From a virus, in IMG/VR virus record IMGVR_UViG_3300047668_000089, positions 1-26,987 of that record: DNA of 26,987 nucleotides. One strand, written 5' to 3'. The position numbers were made by a program, and so were the translations under genes. Positions 14,008 through 21,346 of the stretch are shown piece after piece. Every line of letters begins with the position of its first letter. The first letter of the stretch is position 1. The notes under the pieces were generated by a model. That model searched no databases and was not told where the DNA came from. It saw only the letters and a program-made list of their open reading frames with translations.

Positions 14008-14370
14008 ATGGGTAGTCCGTTTGCTTCTAGTAAGAAGGCTATAGCCTACTGTGATGTATGCGGTTGGCAGTGTAAGTTAAAAGACCTACGTAGCTTAATA
14101 GTTAAAGGTAGGGACACCAATATAAAAGCGTGTCGTGAATGTTGGAATGCAGATCAACCCCAATTAAGGTTAGGGGAGTTTCCAGTAAATGATCCGCAGG
14201 CGCTACGTGACCCTCGCCCAGATCAAAGTCTAGGAGAGGCGGGAGATGCTAGTAGTAGAGATATTTACTGGGGTTGGAATCCTGTAGGGGGAACAATTAA
14301 TCCCTACAATTTAACTCCTAACGCGCTACTAATTAATGGTAGTATAGGACAAGTTACAGTAACAACTTAA
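14008..14370 (+). CDS. Zinc-ribbon virion-module protein, 120 aa
   Basis: Two Cys pairs, CDVC (15-18) and CREC (42-45), form a likely zinc ribbon near the N-terminus. After it come QPQLRLGEFPVNDPQALRDP and YWGWNPVGG, then a beta tail ending QVTVTT. I recall this combination from marine phage genomes between connector genes. The zinc site is probably structural. The gene lies 2 nt after adaptor 1 and before the EF-hand mini-protein. Role within the tail or head is unknown. Confidence 0.65.
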   Translation: MGSPFASSKKAIAYCDVCGWQCKLKDLRSLIVKGRDTNIKACRECWNADQPQLRLGEFPVNDPQALRDPRPDQSLGEAGDASSRDIYWGWNPVGGTINPYNLTPNALLINGSIGQVTVTT

Positions 14371-14386
14371 CAGGAGTAATACCATA

Positions 14387-14569
14387 ATGCTTAAAGGCAA
14401 ACAGTCTAAAATGGACAAAAACAAAGACGGCAAGATTTCTGGTGCTGACTTTAAGATGATGAAGAGTGGTGGCAAGGTAAAAGACGGCTACGCTAAAGGT
14501 GGTAAAGTAAAGGTTCGTGGTACTGGCGCTGCGACTAAAGGCTTGTACGCACGCGGGCCGATGGCATAA
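14387..14569 (+). CDS. 60-aa protein with EF-hand loop and KGGKV motifs
   Basis: Residues 10-21 read DKNKDGKISGAD, a near-canonical Ca2+-binding EF-hand loop: Asp1, Asn3, Asp5, Gly6, Ile8, Ser9, Asp12 (Asp instead of the usual Glu at position 12). The following part is KMMKSGGKVKDGYAKGGKVK then RGTGAATKGLYARGPMA, the same Lys-Gly-Gly-Lys-Val style as the protein at 12141. There is no full second helix or second EF-hand, so it may resemble a dockerin-like half. AGGAG lies 10 nt before the ATG. It sits between the zinc-ribbon protein and adaptor 2. Function unknown; calcium binding is inferred from the loop. Confidence 0.65.
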   Translation: MLKGKQSKMDKNKDGKISGADFKMMKSGGKVKDGYAKGGKVKVRGTGAATKGLYARGPMA

Positions 14570-14572
14570 GTT

Positions 14573-15202
14573 ATGAACTATACAGAACTGAAAACTAATA
14601 TCGAAGACATTTGTGAAAACTCGTTTACAGATGCCCAGCTTGCTATGTTCACGCAACAGGCCGAGCAAAAGATATATAACTCAGTTCAAATACCTGCGCT
14701 ACGTAAAAACGTAACGGGGGGCATGTCTAGTGATAGTCCGTATTTATCCGTACCTACTGACTTTTTGTATACATATAGCCTAGCAGTAATATCTTCTAAT
14801 GGAACCTACACCTTTTTAATAAATAAAGATGTTAACTTCCTACGAGAAGCATACCCTACTGCCACTGCTACTGGTTCGCCAAAGCATTATGCTTATTTCG
14901 ATGACGCTAGTTTTATACTAGGGCCAACCCCAGACGCAAATTATAATACAGAATTACACTACGGTTATTACCCTGAGTCTATAGTCACCGCAGGTACTAC
15001 GTGGTTAGGAGAAGAATTTGACTCTGCGTTGCTTAACGGGGCATTAATAGAAGCAATACGGTTCCTAAAAGGTGAGCCGGATGTTATAGCTAACTATGAA
15101 AAAATGTATGCTCTATCTATAGGACTATTAAAAAATCTTGGGGATGGTAAACTACGCGAAGATACATACCGTTCTGGACAATACAGAATCCCAGTTAGTT
15201 AA
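14573..15202 (+). CDS. Head-tail adaptor protein 2
   Basis: This 209-residue protein shares the layout of the product at 13319: helices at the start (MNYTELKTNIEDICENSFT, AQLAMFTQQAEQKIYNSV), a beta region SPYLSVPTDFL, a strand pair ASFILGPTPDANYNTELHYG, and a C-terminal helical part (LLNGALIEAIRFLKGEPD). It is therefore probably a second ring of the connector or a stopper. Such paired adaptors are known in podovirus tails. Assigned by layout comparison within the window and by position. Confidence 0.62.
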   Translation: MNYTELKTNIEDICENSFTDAQLAMFTQQAEQKIYNSVQIPALRKNVTGGMSSDSPYLSVPTDFLYTYSLAVISSNGTYTFLINKDVNFLREAYPTATATGSPKHYAYFDDASFILGPTPDANYNTELHYGYYPESIVTAGTTWLGEEFDSALLNGALIEAIRFLKGEPDVIANYEKMYALSIGLLKNLGDGKLREDTYRSGQYRIPVS

Positions 15203-15213
15203 GGAACTAAAGA

Positions 15214-15501
15214 ATGTTTAATGTAGCGGTATCAAATGTAGGCTCTGTAGGAGTTACTACTACTAACAACAAAGGACACGATCCTGAGTTTTGGGCAGAA
15301 ATGGCTACAAGCCGGATAGTGTCAGTAGGTGGAGAGTGTCATCCAGCTATAAAAGAACAAGCAGAAGCGTTTAAAGCGCAGGTGTTTAACGCAGTAAAAT
15401 ACTATATGGAAGAAGCAATCAAAAGCGATAGAACTACCTTAGTAGGGTTGCTTAATCAAAACCAACAACAAGACATGGCCGAAATCATTAGGAGATTGTA
15501 A
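15214..15501 (+). CDS. Conserved small phage protein, 95 aa
   Basis: After a beta-like start (FNVAVSNVGSVGVTTTNN) the product is helical: HDPEFWAEMATSRIVSVG, HPAIKEQAEAFKAQVFNAV, KYYMEEAIKSDRTTL and a closing QQDMAEIIRRL. I recall the same HxPEFWAE...IKSDRTTL...DMAEIIRRL pattern from many marine phages, with no known function. It is coupled to the next gene by TAATG. It may be a chaperone or linker for tail proteins; this is inference from its place only. Confidence 0.6.
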   Translation: MFNVAVSNVGSVGVTTTNNKGHDPEFWAEMATSRIVSVGGECHPAIKEQAEAFKAQVFNAVKYYMEEAIKSDRTTLVGLLNQNQQQDMAEIIRRL

Positions 15502-15929
15502 TGGCAATAGCTCAAGCAATGTGTACCTCGTTTAAAAAAGAGTTACTCGAAGGTACTCATAATTTTCTAGCAAGTGGAGGAAACAGCTTCAAACTAGCCT
15601 TATACACTAGCTCCGCAACTCTTAATGCGGCTACAGCAGCGTACACTAGTTCTAATGAATCTAGTGGAACCAATTATAGTGCTGGGGGAGCAGTTTTAAC
15701 TAACATAAACCCTACTTCGTCTGGTACTACGGGGTTTACAGATTTCGCTAACCTAACTTTTAGTACGGTTTCTTTAACTGCTAGAGGCGCGTTAATATAT
15801 AACGACACAAACGGTGACAAATCTGTATGTGTGTTAGATTTTGGAGCTGACAAAACAGCTACCGCCGGAGATTTTACTATTACTTTTCCAGCAGCAGATG
15901 CTAGTAACGCGATTATTAGGATAGCATAG
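15501..15929 (+). CDS. Putative tail/virion beta protein, 142 aa
   Basis: The product begins MAIAQAMCTSFKKELLEGTH, a helix, and then is Ser/Thr/Ala-rich and beta-stranded (FKLALYTSSATLNAATAAYT, GGAVLTNINPTSSGTTGFTD) with a C-terminal GDFTITFPAADASNAIIRIA. This overall pattern recurs in marine phage structural modules as I recall. It lies between connector and fibre genes, so a tail-tip or fibre-base component is likely. Starts and ends with 1-nt overlaps. Confidence 0.55.
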   Translation: MAIAQAMCTSFKKELLEGTHNFLASGGNSFKLALYTSSATLNAATAAYTSSNESSGTNYSAGGAVLTNINPTSSGTTGFTDFANLTFSTVSLTARGALIYNDTNGDKSVCVLDFGADKTATAGDFTITFPAADASNAIIRIA

Positions 15930-16231
15930 TGTCAGATGTTACTGGCTGGGGCCGTGGAGTTTGGGGGTCTGCTACATGGGGAGACCCTGAAGCTGTATCA
16001 CCTACTGGCGTTGTAGGTACAAGTGCATTAGGTAGTGTAGGTGTGGGTGCGCAATCCGAAGCGTCTGTTACATCAGTTAGGGGTGTAGGGTCGGTAGGTA
16101 GCGTTATAATAGGTTCTTCTGTAACTTTTTCAGTCTCAGGTGTTTTAGGCACTGGCGAGGTAGGTACAACAAGTGTGTGGGGGTTGATAGATACTTCTCA
16201 AACACCAAACTGGCAAACAATAGCCGCATGA
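15929..16231 (+). CDS. WG/GV-repeat tail-associated protein, 100 aa
   Basis: GTG at 15929 overlaps the upstream TAG by one base and gives a 100-residue product. It opens with WGRGVWGSATWGDP, then Gly/Val/Ser-rich repeats (GTSALGSVGVG, GVGSVGSV, GVLGTGEVGTTSVWG) and ends DTSQTPNWQTIAA. Such Trp-Gly and Gly-Val repeats are typical of fibre-associated beta structures in ocean phages. It precedes the long fibre gene by 10 nt. Probably a tail-tip or fibre accessory; exact role unknown. Confidence 0.5.
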   Translation: MSDVTGWGRGVWGSATWGDPEAVSPTGVVGTSALGSVGVGAQSEASVTSVRGVGSVGSVIIGSSVTFSVSGVLGTGEVGTTSVWGLIDTSQTPNWQTIAA

Positions 16232-16241
16232 GGTTTACAAA

Positions 16242-18383
16242 ATGGCAACATACGTTAATGATTTAAGACTAAAGGAGATTGGCACAGGCGAATCTTCTGG
16301 TACATGGGGCACTGAAACAAACATCAACTTAGAGTTGATTGGTGAGGCTATGGGCTATGCGACTAAAGCGGTCGCTAATGCATCAACCTCTACTATTACA
16401 ATGCCCGATGGAACAGCCACAAACGGCGAGCTTAGGTCATTGTATCTAAAGCTAACTGGGGGCGGTCAAGCATCTACAGTAACCCTAGCACCTAACACTG
16501 TATCTAAGGTTTGGTTCATAGAGAACGCTACTAGCTATACTCTTACCTTCACAATGGGTTCTGGAGCAAATGTAGCTGTACTTGCTGGGCAGACTAAATC
16601 TATCGCTTCTGATGGCGCGGGAAGTGGCGCGGCGCTCTATGATGTTATGACTGACCTGTCAGTAGCGGGGGACTTCTTTGTTGCAAATACCATACAACCT
16701 GCTGGAGACACGGCTGCTAGTGATGCGGCGGCGATAGGCTACACCAGTGCAGAAGGTATTATTGTAACGGGTCAGGGTTCAACGTCCGATGTTACTCTAA
16801 AGAACGATGCTGACGGTACTGTCCTTACCATTCCTACAGGCACTACTAACGTAGATATTGTTGGTACAGCTACAGCGGCAACTTTTGAACCTGACGGAGA
16901 TACAGCCGCTGGGGATAATGCTGCAATTGGTTATACATCTGCTGAAGGTCTTATTCTTACCGGACAAGGCTCAACCAACGATGTAACCATCAAGAATGAC
17001 GCTGACGCAGATGTTATTGAAATACCGACAGGCACCGTCAATGTAACTGTTGCGGGAGATTTGATTGCGGCAGGAACTCTTCAGGCTACAGGCGACACAG
17101 CCGCTGGTGATGATGCGGCCATAGGATACACAGCGGCAGAGGGCTTGATTCTTACGGGTCAGGGTTCTACAAATGATGTGACGATTAAGAACGATGCTGA
17201 CACAGACGTTATTGAGATACCGACAGGCACCGTCAAGGCTGTAATAGCTGGGCTGGTTGAGATATCCGCTGGTGACATTGCTATTAAAAACAGCGGAACC
17301 GTATCAACAGTCAAGTTTTATTGCGAACAGAGCAACGCGCACTACGCTCAAATTCAAGCTCCCGCACACTCCGCCTTTTCAGGCAACGTAACTCTTGTAC
17401 TACCAGCTACTTCAGACACTTTGGCAGGTATTGCAGCTACACAGACTCTAAGTAATAAGACCCTAGCACACCCTTTGATTTCTGGAGATACAGCCGCTGG
17501 GGACGATGCCGCGCTTGGTTACACCAGTGCAGAAGGTATTATTGTAACGGGTCAAGGCTCAACCTCTGATGTAACTCTCAAGAATGACGCTGACGGCACT
17601 GTTTTAACAATTCCTACTGGTACGACTAATGTAGATGTTGTTGGAGACTTTACAGCAGGAACCTTAAACGCTGACGGAGATACTGCGGCAGGGGATGGCG
17701 CGGCAATAGGCTACACCGCCGCAGAAGGTCTTATTCTTACAGGTCAGGGTTCTACCAACGACGTTACTATTAAGAATGATGCAGATGCAGACGTAATTGA
17801 GATTCCAACAGGCACAACTAACGTCACAATAGCAGGTACGCTAGATGTTGGAGGCGCAAAAGCTAAGGTTGCAGGACTTGAGACTATCTATGTCCCAGCG
17901 GCGGCTATGTATCCAGAGACAACTAACGGTTGTTCTGATCTGGAGCAAGTCGAACTATCTAACGGCCCAGAACTAAAGTGCTTAGACTTCGCGGCTGCGG
18001 CAGATGACTTTGCCCAGTTTCAGGTTATCTTCCCTAAGTCTTGGAACGAGGGCACTGTTACTTTTCAAGCCTTCTTTACTGTTACAGGAACAAATACTGG
18101 TACGGTAGCTTGGGGTTTGGCGGGCAGAAGTTATGCGGATAGTGCAGACTTAAACACCGCCTTTGGAACTCAGGTAGTGGCAACAGCCAAGGCTCACTCT
18201 GGAACGTCTAACGATATAGATGTAGCGGCAGTAAGTGGCGCAGTAACCATTGCTGGAGCGGCGGCAGATTGCTTGACTATCTTTCAGATTGCTAGAGATG
18301 TTTCGGCAGACTCTCAATCAGGTGCGGCCCGCTTATTAGGCATTAAGTTGTTCTTTACCACTGACGCTGCAAACGACGCATAA
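16242..18383 (+). CDS. Tail fibre protein with five internal repeats
   Basis: The 713-residue product has an N-terminal domain beginning MATYVNDLRLKEIGTGESSG with a TWG motif, typical of a virion-attachment end. From residue 155 to about 535 it has five repeats of about 64 residues, each starting GDTAAxDxAAxGYTxAEGxI and containing TGQGST, NDAD and IPTGT. Between repeats 3 and 4 is an insert with FYCEQSNAHYAQIQAP and TLSNKTL, a motif common in marine fibre proteins. The C-terminal part (about 545-713) is non-repetitive and may form a trimerising or receptor-facing domain. It should form a beta-rich trimeric fibre. TGAGG precedes the ATG. Confidence 0.75.
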   Translation: MATYVNDLRLKEIGTGESSGTWGTETNINLELIGEAMGYATKAVANASTSTITMPDGTATNGELRSLYLKLTGGGQASTVTLAPNTVSKVWFIENATSYTLTFTMGSGANVAVLAGQTKSIASDGAGSGAALYDVMTDLSVAGDFFVANTIQPAGDTAASDAAAIGYTSAEGIIVTGQGSTSDVTLKNDADGTVLTIPTGTTNVDIVGTATAATFEPDGDTAAGDNAAIGYTSAEGLILTGQGSTNDVTIKNDADADVIEIPTGTVNVTVAGDLIAAGTLQATGDTAAGDDAAIGYTAAEGLILTGQGSTNDVTIKNDADTDVIEIPTGTVKAVIAGLVEISAGDIAIKNSGTVSTVKFYCEQSNAHYAQIQAPAHSAFSGNVTLVLPATSDTLAGIAATQTLSNKTLAHPLISGDTAAGDDAALGYTSAEGIIVTGQGSTSDVTLKNDADGTVLTIPTGTTNVDVVGDFTAGTLNADGDTAAGDGAAIGYTAAEGLILTGQGSTNDVTIKNDADADVIEIPTGTTNVTIAGTLDVGGAKAKVAGLETIYVPAAAMYPETTNGCSDLEQVELSNGPELKCLDFAAAADDFAQFQVIFPKSWNEGTVTFQAFFTVTGTNTGTVAWGLAGRSYADSADLNTAFGTQVVATAKAHSGTSNDIDVAAVSGAVTIAGAAADCLTIFQIARDVSADSQSGAARLLGIKLFFTTDAANDA
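16704..17845 (+). repeat. Tandem 192-195-bp fibre repeats (five units)
   Basis: Units start at 16704, 16896, 17091, 17484 and 17676. Spacings are 192, 195, 393 and 192 bp; the 393-bp step contains a unit plus the FYCEQSNAHY insert. Units fall into two protein types: IIVTGQGSTSDVTLKNDADG (units 1 and 4) and LILTGQGSTNDVTIKNDAD (units 2, 3 and 5). Confidence 0.85.
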
Positions 18384-18392
18384 GGAGTAGAC

Positions 18393-19274
18393 ATGACTGG
18401 TTTTGGTTATAACGTAAATGGTTTCGGTTCTTTTCCTAGTCGTGGAGGGCCATTTGAGCTTGCCTATGTTGTTGTTGCTGGCGGCGGTGGTGGTTCGCAC
18501 TATGGAAAGTGCGGTGGAGGTGCTGGAGGACTTCTCACTAGCAGTTCTGTCTTAGTAGAAAATGGAGTAGCTTATCAAGTTACCGTGGCGGCTGGCGGTT
18601 CGGCTGGAGGCCAAGGCGCTCAAGGCGGCAGCGGCGGTACCTCTACCTTTTCTAACATAGCACCTACAGGCGGTGGTGGCGGAGGAAATTACTATGGTAC
18701 ATCAGTTGGCGGTAATGGTGGATCAGGAGGAGGAGCCGCTAGCGGTGGTAATGTCGGAATTGGAGTAGCTGGCCCTCCAAGACAAGGATATAATGGCGGC
18801 ATAGGAAGTGCCTCTGCCCCTAACTATGGCGACGGTGGTGGTGGTGGCTCTGATGCCACTGGAGGAAATGGTTCTGCCTATGGTGGCGGCTCTGGAGGCA
18901 CGGGCCTTAACATTACTCTTTCACCTTTTTCGGCATTAGGATATCTTGCAGGAGGCGGAGGTGGTGGTACGTCACACGGAGGTGGCGCTGGTGGTGGTGG
19001 TAACGGTGGAGGCGGCCACTCAGCCTTAAAACAATATAGTATTCAGGCCGCGGCTGGGGCTGTAAACACTGGTGGCGGTGGCGGTGGTGGTTCTTACTAC
19101 AGTGGTTGGTATGGAGCGGCTGGTGGTGGTAGCGGAGTAATTAATTTAGTTTATCCAGACAGTGTTACGGCTTCTCTTAGTGCTGGTGTTACTTCTTCAA
19201 CTTCGTCATCTGGCGGGTTTAAGAAAACTACAATCACAGCGGCTGGCGCATCTGACACAATTACTTTTGGATAA
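18393..19274 (+). CDS. Glycine-rich receptor-binding (adhesin-like) protein
   Basis: About 40 percent of the 293 residues are Gly, in runs such as AGGGGGS, PTGGGGGGN, GDGGGGGS and NTGGGGGGGS spaced by short variable segments (for example SPFSALGYLA, HSALKQYSIQ). The first 30 residues end in a strand ELAYVVVAGG common at the start of such domains. Comparable Gly-rich tips in other phages (gp38 adhesins of T4-like phage S16) pack as polyglycine helices and expose loops that bind the receptor. It directly follows the fibre gene with AAGGAG before the ATG. Host-range adhesin is the best inference. Confidence 0.68.
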   Translation: MTGFGYNVNGFGSFPSRGGPFELAYVVVAGGGGGSHYGKCGGGAGGLLTSSSVLVENGVAYQVTVAAGGSAGGQGAQGGSGGTSTFSNIAPTGGGGGGNYYGTSVGGNGGSGGGAASGGNVGIGVAGPPRQGYNGGIGSASAPNYGDGGGGGSDATGGNGSAYGGGSGGTGLNITLSPFSALGYLAGGGGGGTSHGGGAGGGGNGGGGHSALKQYSIQAAAGAVNTGGGGGGGSYYSGWYGAAGGGSGVINLVYPDSVTASLSAGVTSSTSSSGGFKKTTITAAGASDTITFG

Positions 19275-19279
19275 TCACT

Positions 19280-19708
19280 ATGGCACATTACGCAGTATTA
19301 GATAACAACAACATAGTCACTTTGATGCATGTCGGCAAAGACGAAGACGAGGGTGACACTAACTGGGAAGAGTATTACGGAGCAAAGCGCACCAGCTACA
19401 ATACGCACGGAGGCCAGCATTTTTCGTTTCGCTTTGAAGATAAAGAGATGCTAGACCAAGACGGAAATATCGTGATTGTATCCGTTGAAGTTAGTTATGC
19501 TGACGGTGGCGAAGGGCTACGAAAAAACTATGCAGGGATTGGCTTTACTTACGACGAAGAGAGAGATGCTTTTATACCTCCTAAGCCCTATCCTAGCTGG
19601 ACACTGAACGAAGATACGTGCTTATGGGACTCACCTGTGCCCTATCCAGAGGAAGGTATGTACGGGTGGGATGAAGACACTTTATCTTGGGTGGAGATAG
19701 AAAATTAG
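19280..19708 (+). CDS. Fibre-module accessory protein, 142 aa
   Basis: The acidic, Trp/Tyr-rich product begins MAHYAVLDNNNIVTLMHVGK and later has GAKRTSYNTHGGQHF, LRKNYAGIGFTYDEERDAFI, PPKPYPSWTLNEDTCLW and a final YGWDEDTLSWVEIEN. I recall this sequence pattern (RKNYAGIGYTYD..AFIPPKPYPSWxL) in many cyanophage and marine phage genomes beside fibre genes. A role in fibre assembly or at the virion surface is inferred from context. No Shine-Dalgarno is seen before the ATG; it starts 6 nt after the adhesin stop. Confidence 0.6.
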   Translation: MAHYAVLDNNNIVTLMHVGKDEDEGDTNWEEYYGAKRTSYNTHGGQHFSFRFEDKEMLDQDGNIVIVSVEVSYADGGEGLRKNYAGIGFTYDEERDAFIPPKPYPSWTLNEDTCLWDSPVPYPEEGMYGWDEDTLSWVEIEN

Positions 19709-20530
19709 ATGATTAAGTCTTTCGATCAACTGGTGTGTTTGAGTGGACTGCCAAGAACGGGTTCCACTTTACTTTCCGCATTGTTGTCTCAAAACCCTGC
19801 AATACATGCAGAAGGAAACTCTGGGTTGTGTCAGATAATGTGGGACACCCAGCAGTCATGCAAACATTCTGCTAACAGCGAGTTAACAGCAAACAATAGA
19901 CTACATAGCGTTAACGATATAGTTTCTCAATTACCGCACTCTTACTATAAAGGCAATAGCCCACAGGAAAGAATTGTTGTAGACAAATGCAGAACATGGG
20001 TACTGCCAAATAACATGAAGATGATTGACGAATTTGTAGGTGAGGACACAAAGGTAGTTGTTTTGGTTCGTCCAATAATTGAAATTGTTAGATCGTTTGT
20101 AAAGGTACTAAAAGTAAATGGCCGTTACACAAAAGAAGAAGAAAGGGAATTGCTTGCACCAGCTAGTGATCCTTTAATGAGGCCGTTGGTTGCGTTATTT
20201 GAGGCGCAAAAAGACACAAGTGGACGATTTCTATTTGTGCCTTATAAGAGTCTAGTGGAAGACACAGCACAAACATTAAAAGGCATCTATGATTTTTGTG
20301 GGTGGGAGCAGTTTATTCACAACACAAACAACGTAAAGCCAAAGTATCCTGAAAACGATAGTGCTTATTACCTTAAAGGAATGCATACCGTAAGAAAAAA
20401 GGTAGCATACTGTGAAAACCATACAGAGTTAATGGATGAGACAATACAAAGGTGCGCGGAATTAGATAGCGCACTTAACTTAGATACATTAACGGTAAAC
20501 CTTAAAAAGTTGCAGAAAAGATATGAGTGA
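19709..20530 (+). CDS. Sulfotransferase
   Basis: The 273-residue product has the two PAPS-binding elements of sulfotransferases: SGLPRTGSTLLSALL (12-26, the 5'-phosphosulfate loop with Arg16, Ser19, Thr20) and VVVLVRPIIEIVRSF (116-130, with Arg121 and Ser129 in the 3'-phosphate site). Such enzymes move sulfate from PAPS to a sugar, lipid or protein. No signal peptide, so it is cytoplasmic. It sits right after the adhesin and accessory genes, so the substrate may be a host surface molecule or a virion protein; neither is shown. Eight His/Cys residues are scattered with no zinc motif. The stop overlaps the next gene by 8 nt. Confidence 0.8.
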   Translation: MIKSFDQLVCLSGLPRTGSTLLSALLSQNPAIHAEGNSGLCQIMWDTQQSCKHSANSELTANNRLHSVNDIVSQLPHSYYKGNSPQERIVVDKCRTWVLPNNMKMIDEFVGEDTKVVVLVRPIIEIVRSFVKVLKVNGRYTKEEERELLAPASDPLMRPLVALFEAQKDTSGRFLFVPYKSLVEDTAQTLKGIYDFCGWEQFIHNTNNVKPKYPENDSAYYLKGMHTVRKKVAYCENHTELMDETIQRCAELDSALNLDTLTVNLKKLQKRYE

Positions 20531-20816
20531 ATTAAAGATACCGTCAACTCTATTACCACTAGGCGCAGCTATTGTAGCGATGGCTGTTGCTTGGGGAGTG
20601 CTTCAAGCTGAGACTTCCTTTGCATCTGAAGAGCGTGAAAGAATTGACAAGATCGCAAGAGAGTCCTTAAAGAAAGCGCAAGAGAACGGACAAGCACAAG
20701 CGGTGACTGAGACTAAACTGTCGGCTATTGTGGCGAGTCTAGAGCGATCTGAAAAAACTCAACAACAAACAAACGAACAGATACAGGCTCTCGTTCAGGC
20801 GTTGTTAGCTAAGTGA
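20523..20816 (+). CDS. Single-TM coiled-coil protein, 97 aa
   Basis: One N-terminal membrane segment (LLPLGAAIVAMAVAWGVLQA, about 10-29) is followed by about 65 residues of charged coiled coil (EERERIDKIARESLKKAQEN, SLERSEKTQQQTNEQ). This is the shape of inner-membrane spanins or tail-anchored lysis helpers, but no lipobox partner was found. It is the first gene of the lysis region and overlaps the sulfotransferase by 8 nt. A spanin-like or holin-associated role is inferred. Confidence 0.5.
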   Translation: MSELKIPSTLLPLGAAIVAMAVAWGVLQAETSFASEERERIDKIARESLKKAQENGQAQAVTETKLSAIVASLERSEKTQQQTNEQIQALVQALLAK

Positions 20817-21007
20817 TGAAGCTAGTTGTAGCTTTGTTATTTATATTCGATGGTCAGGTAGATCACGAAAAGACTATGTATTTTAAAAATTTAAACGCTT
20901 GTAGGTACTACGCCCAAAATTACAACAGGGAAAGAAGTTACTATGAGCCTACCGAATGCGTCTGCAAGTTAGCATGGGTGGATGGAAAGACTAGAGTAAT
21001 ACGATGA
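20816..21007 (+). CDS. Small Cys-containing protein A (tandem paralogue), 63 aa
   Basis: ATG 20816 shares one base with the upstream TGA (TGATG); a GTG at 20813 would add one residue. The product begins MKLVVALLFIFDGQVDHEKT, with a short hydrophobic run, then LNACRYYAQNYNRE and TECVCKLAWVDGKTRV. Pattern C-x2-YA...C-x-C-x3-WVD is repeated in the next gene, so the two are tandem duplicates. An ATGA overlap links them. The run of hydrophobics is short for a signal peptide. Function unknown; membrane or periplasmic partner of the lysis system is possible. Confidence 0.55.
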   Translation: MKLVVALLFIFDGQVDHEKTMYFKNLNACRYYAQNYNRERSYYEPTECVCKLAWVDGKTRVIR

Positions 21008-21234
21008 CACTTGCTTTTGTTCTAATGCTTGAGGCGTTAATTAATCAGCAAGTAGAAAGCATTGAAGAGTTTGGAATTTTTGAGGATGTAGATCACTGCA
21101 TTTATTTTGCTAACGTAATTACTCGACAAGGACTTTCAAGAAACGCGGCAAAGTTAGATTACACAATTCCTTATAGAGCGTACTGCCTTCCTAAATGGGT
21201 AGACCCAGAGACCACTGAGATTTTTAAGAGGTAA
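21004..21234 (+). CDS. Small Cys-containing protein B (tandem paralogue), 76 aa
   Basis: The product begins MTLAFVLMLEALINQQVESI and has DHCIYFANVITRQG and IPYRAYCLPKWVDPETTE, matching protein A in order and spacing: Cys-x2-Tyr-(F/Y)-Ala, then Cys near a Trp-Val-Asp. It has a longer middle segment than A. The start overlaps A by 4 nt (ATGA). The two conserved Cys could form a disulfide if exported. Function unknown. Confidence 0.55.
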   Translation: MTLAFVLMLEALINQQVESIEEFGIFEDVDHCIYFANVITRQGLSRNAAKLDYTIPYRAYCLPKWVDPETTEIFKR

Positions 21235-21236
21235 TT

Positions 21237-21338
21237 GTGGGAGAAGATTACAAAGACCCAAACGTTTTAGGTGGTCTTATAATAGCGGTTATCTGTTTAA
21301 TAATAACGATAATCATAATCATATCAGAAAGATTTTAG
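21237..21338 (+). CDS. 33-aa single transmembrane protein
   Basis: GTG at 21237 with GAGG at 21228-21231 (5-nt spacing) opens 34 codons to TAG at 21336-21338. The product is GEDYKDPNVLGG, then a single hydrophobic helix LIIAVICLIITIIIIIS, then ERF. It lies between two lysis-region genes with little leftover DNA. The acidic head and Arg tail suggest an N-out or N-in single-pass membrane protein, perhaps a small holin or antiholin helper. Its shortness leaves some doubt. Confidence 0.5.
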   Translation: MGEDYKDPNVLGGLIIAVICLIITIIIIISERF

Positions 21339-21346
21339 GAATTAAC

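Noticed and set aside
15916-16152. Minus-strand 78-codon Pro/Thr-rich frame
   Set aside because: Antisense to the Gly/Val repeat protein; composition follows from Gly codons read in reverse.
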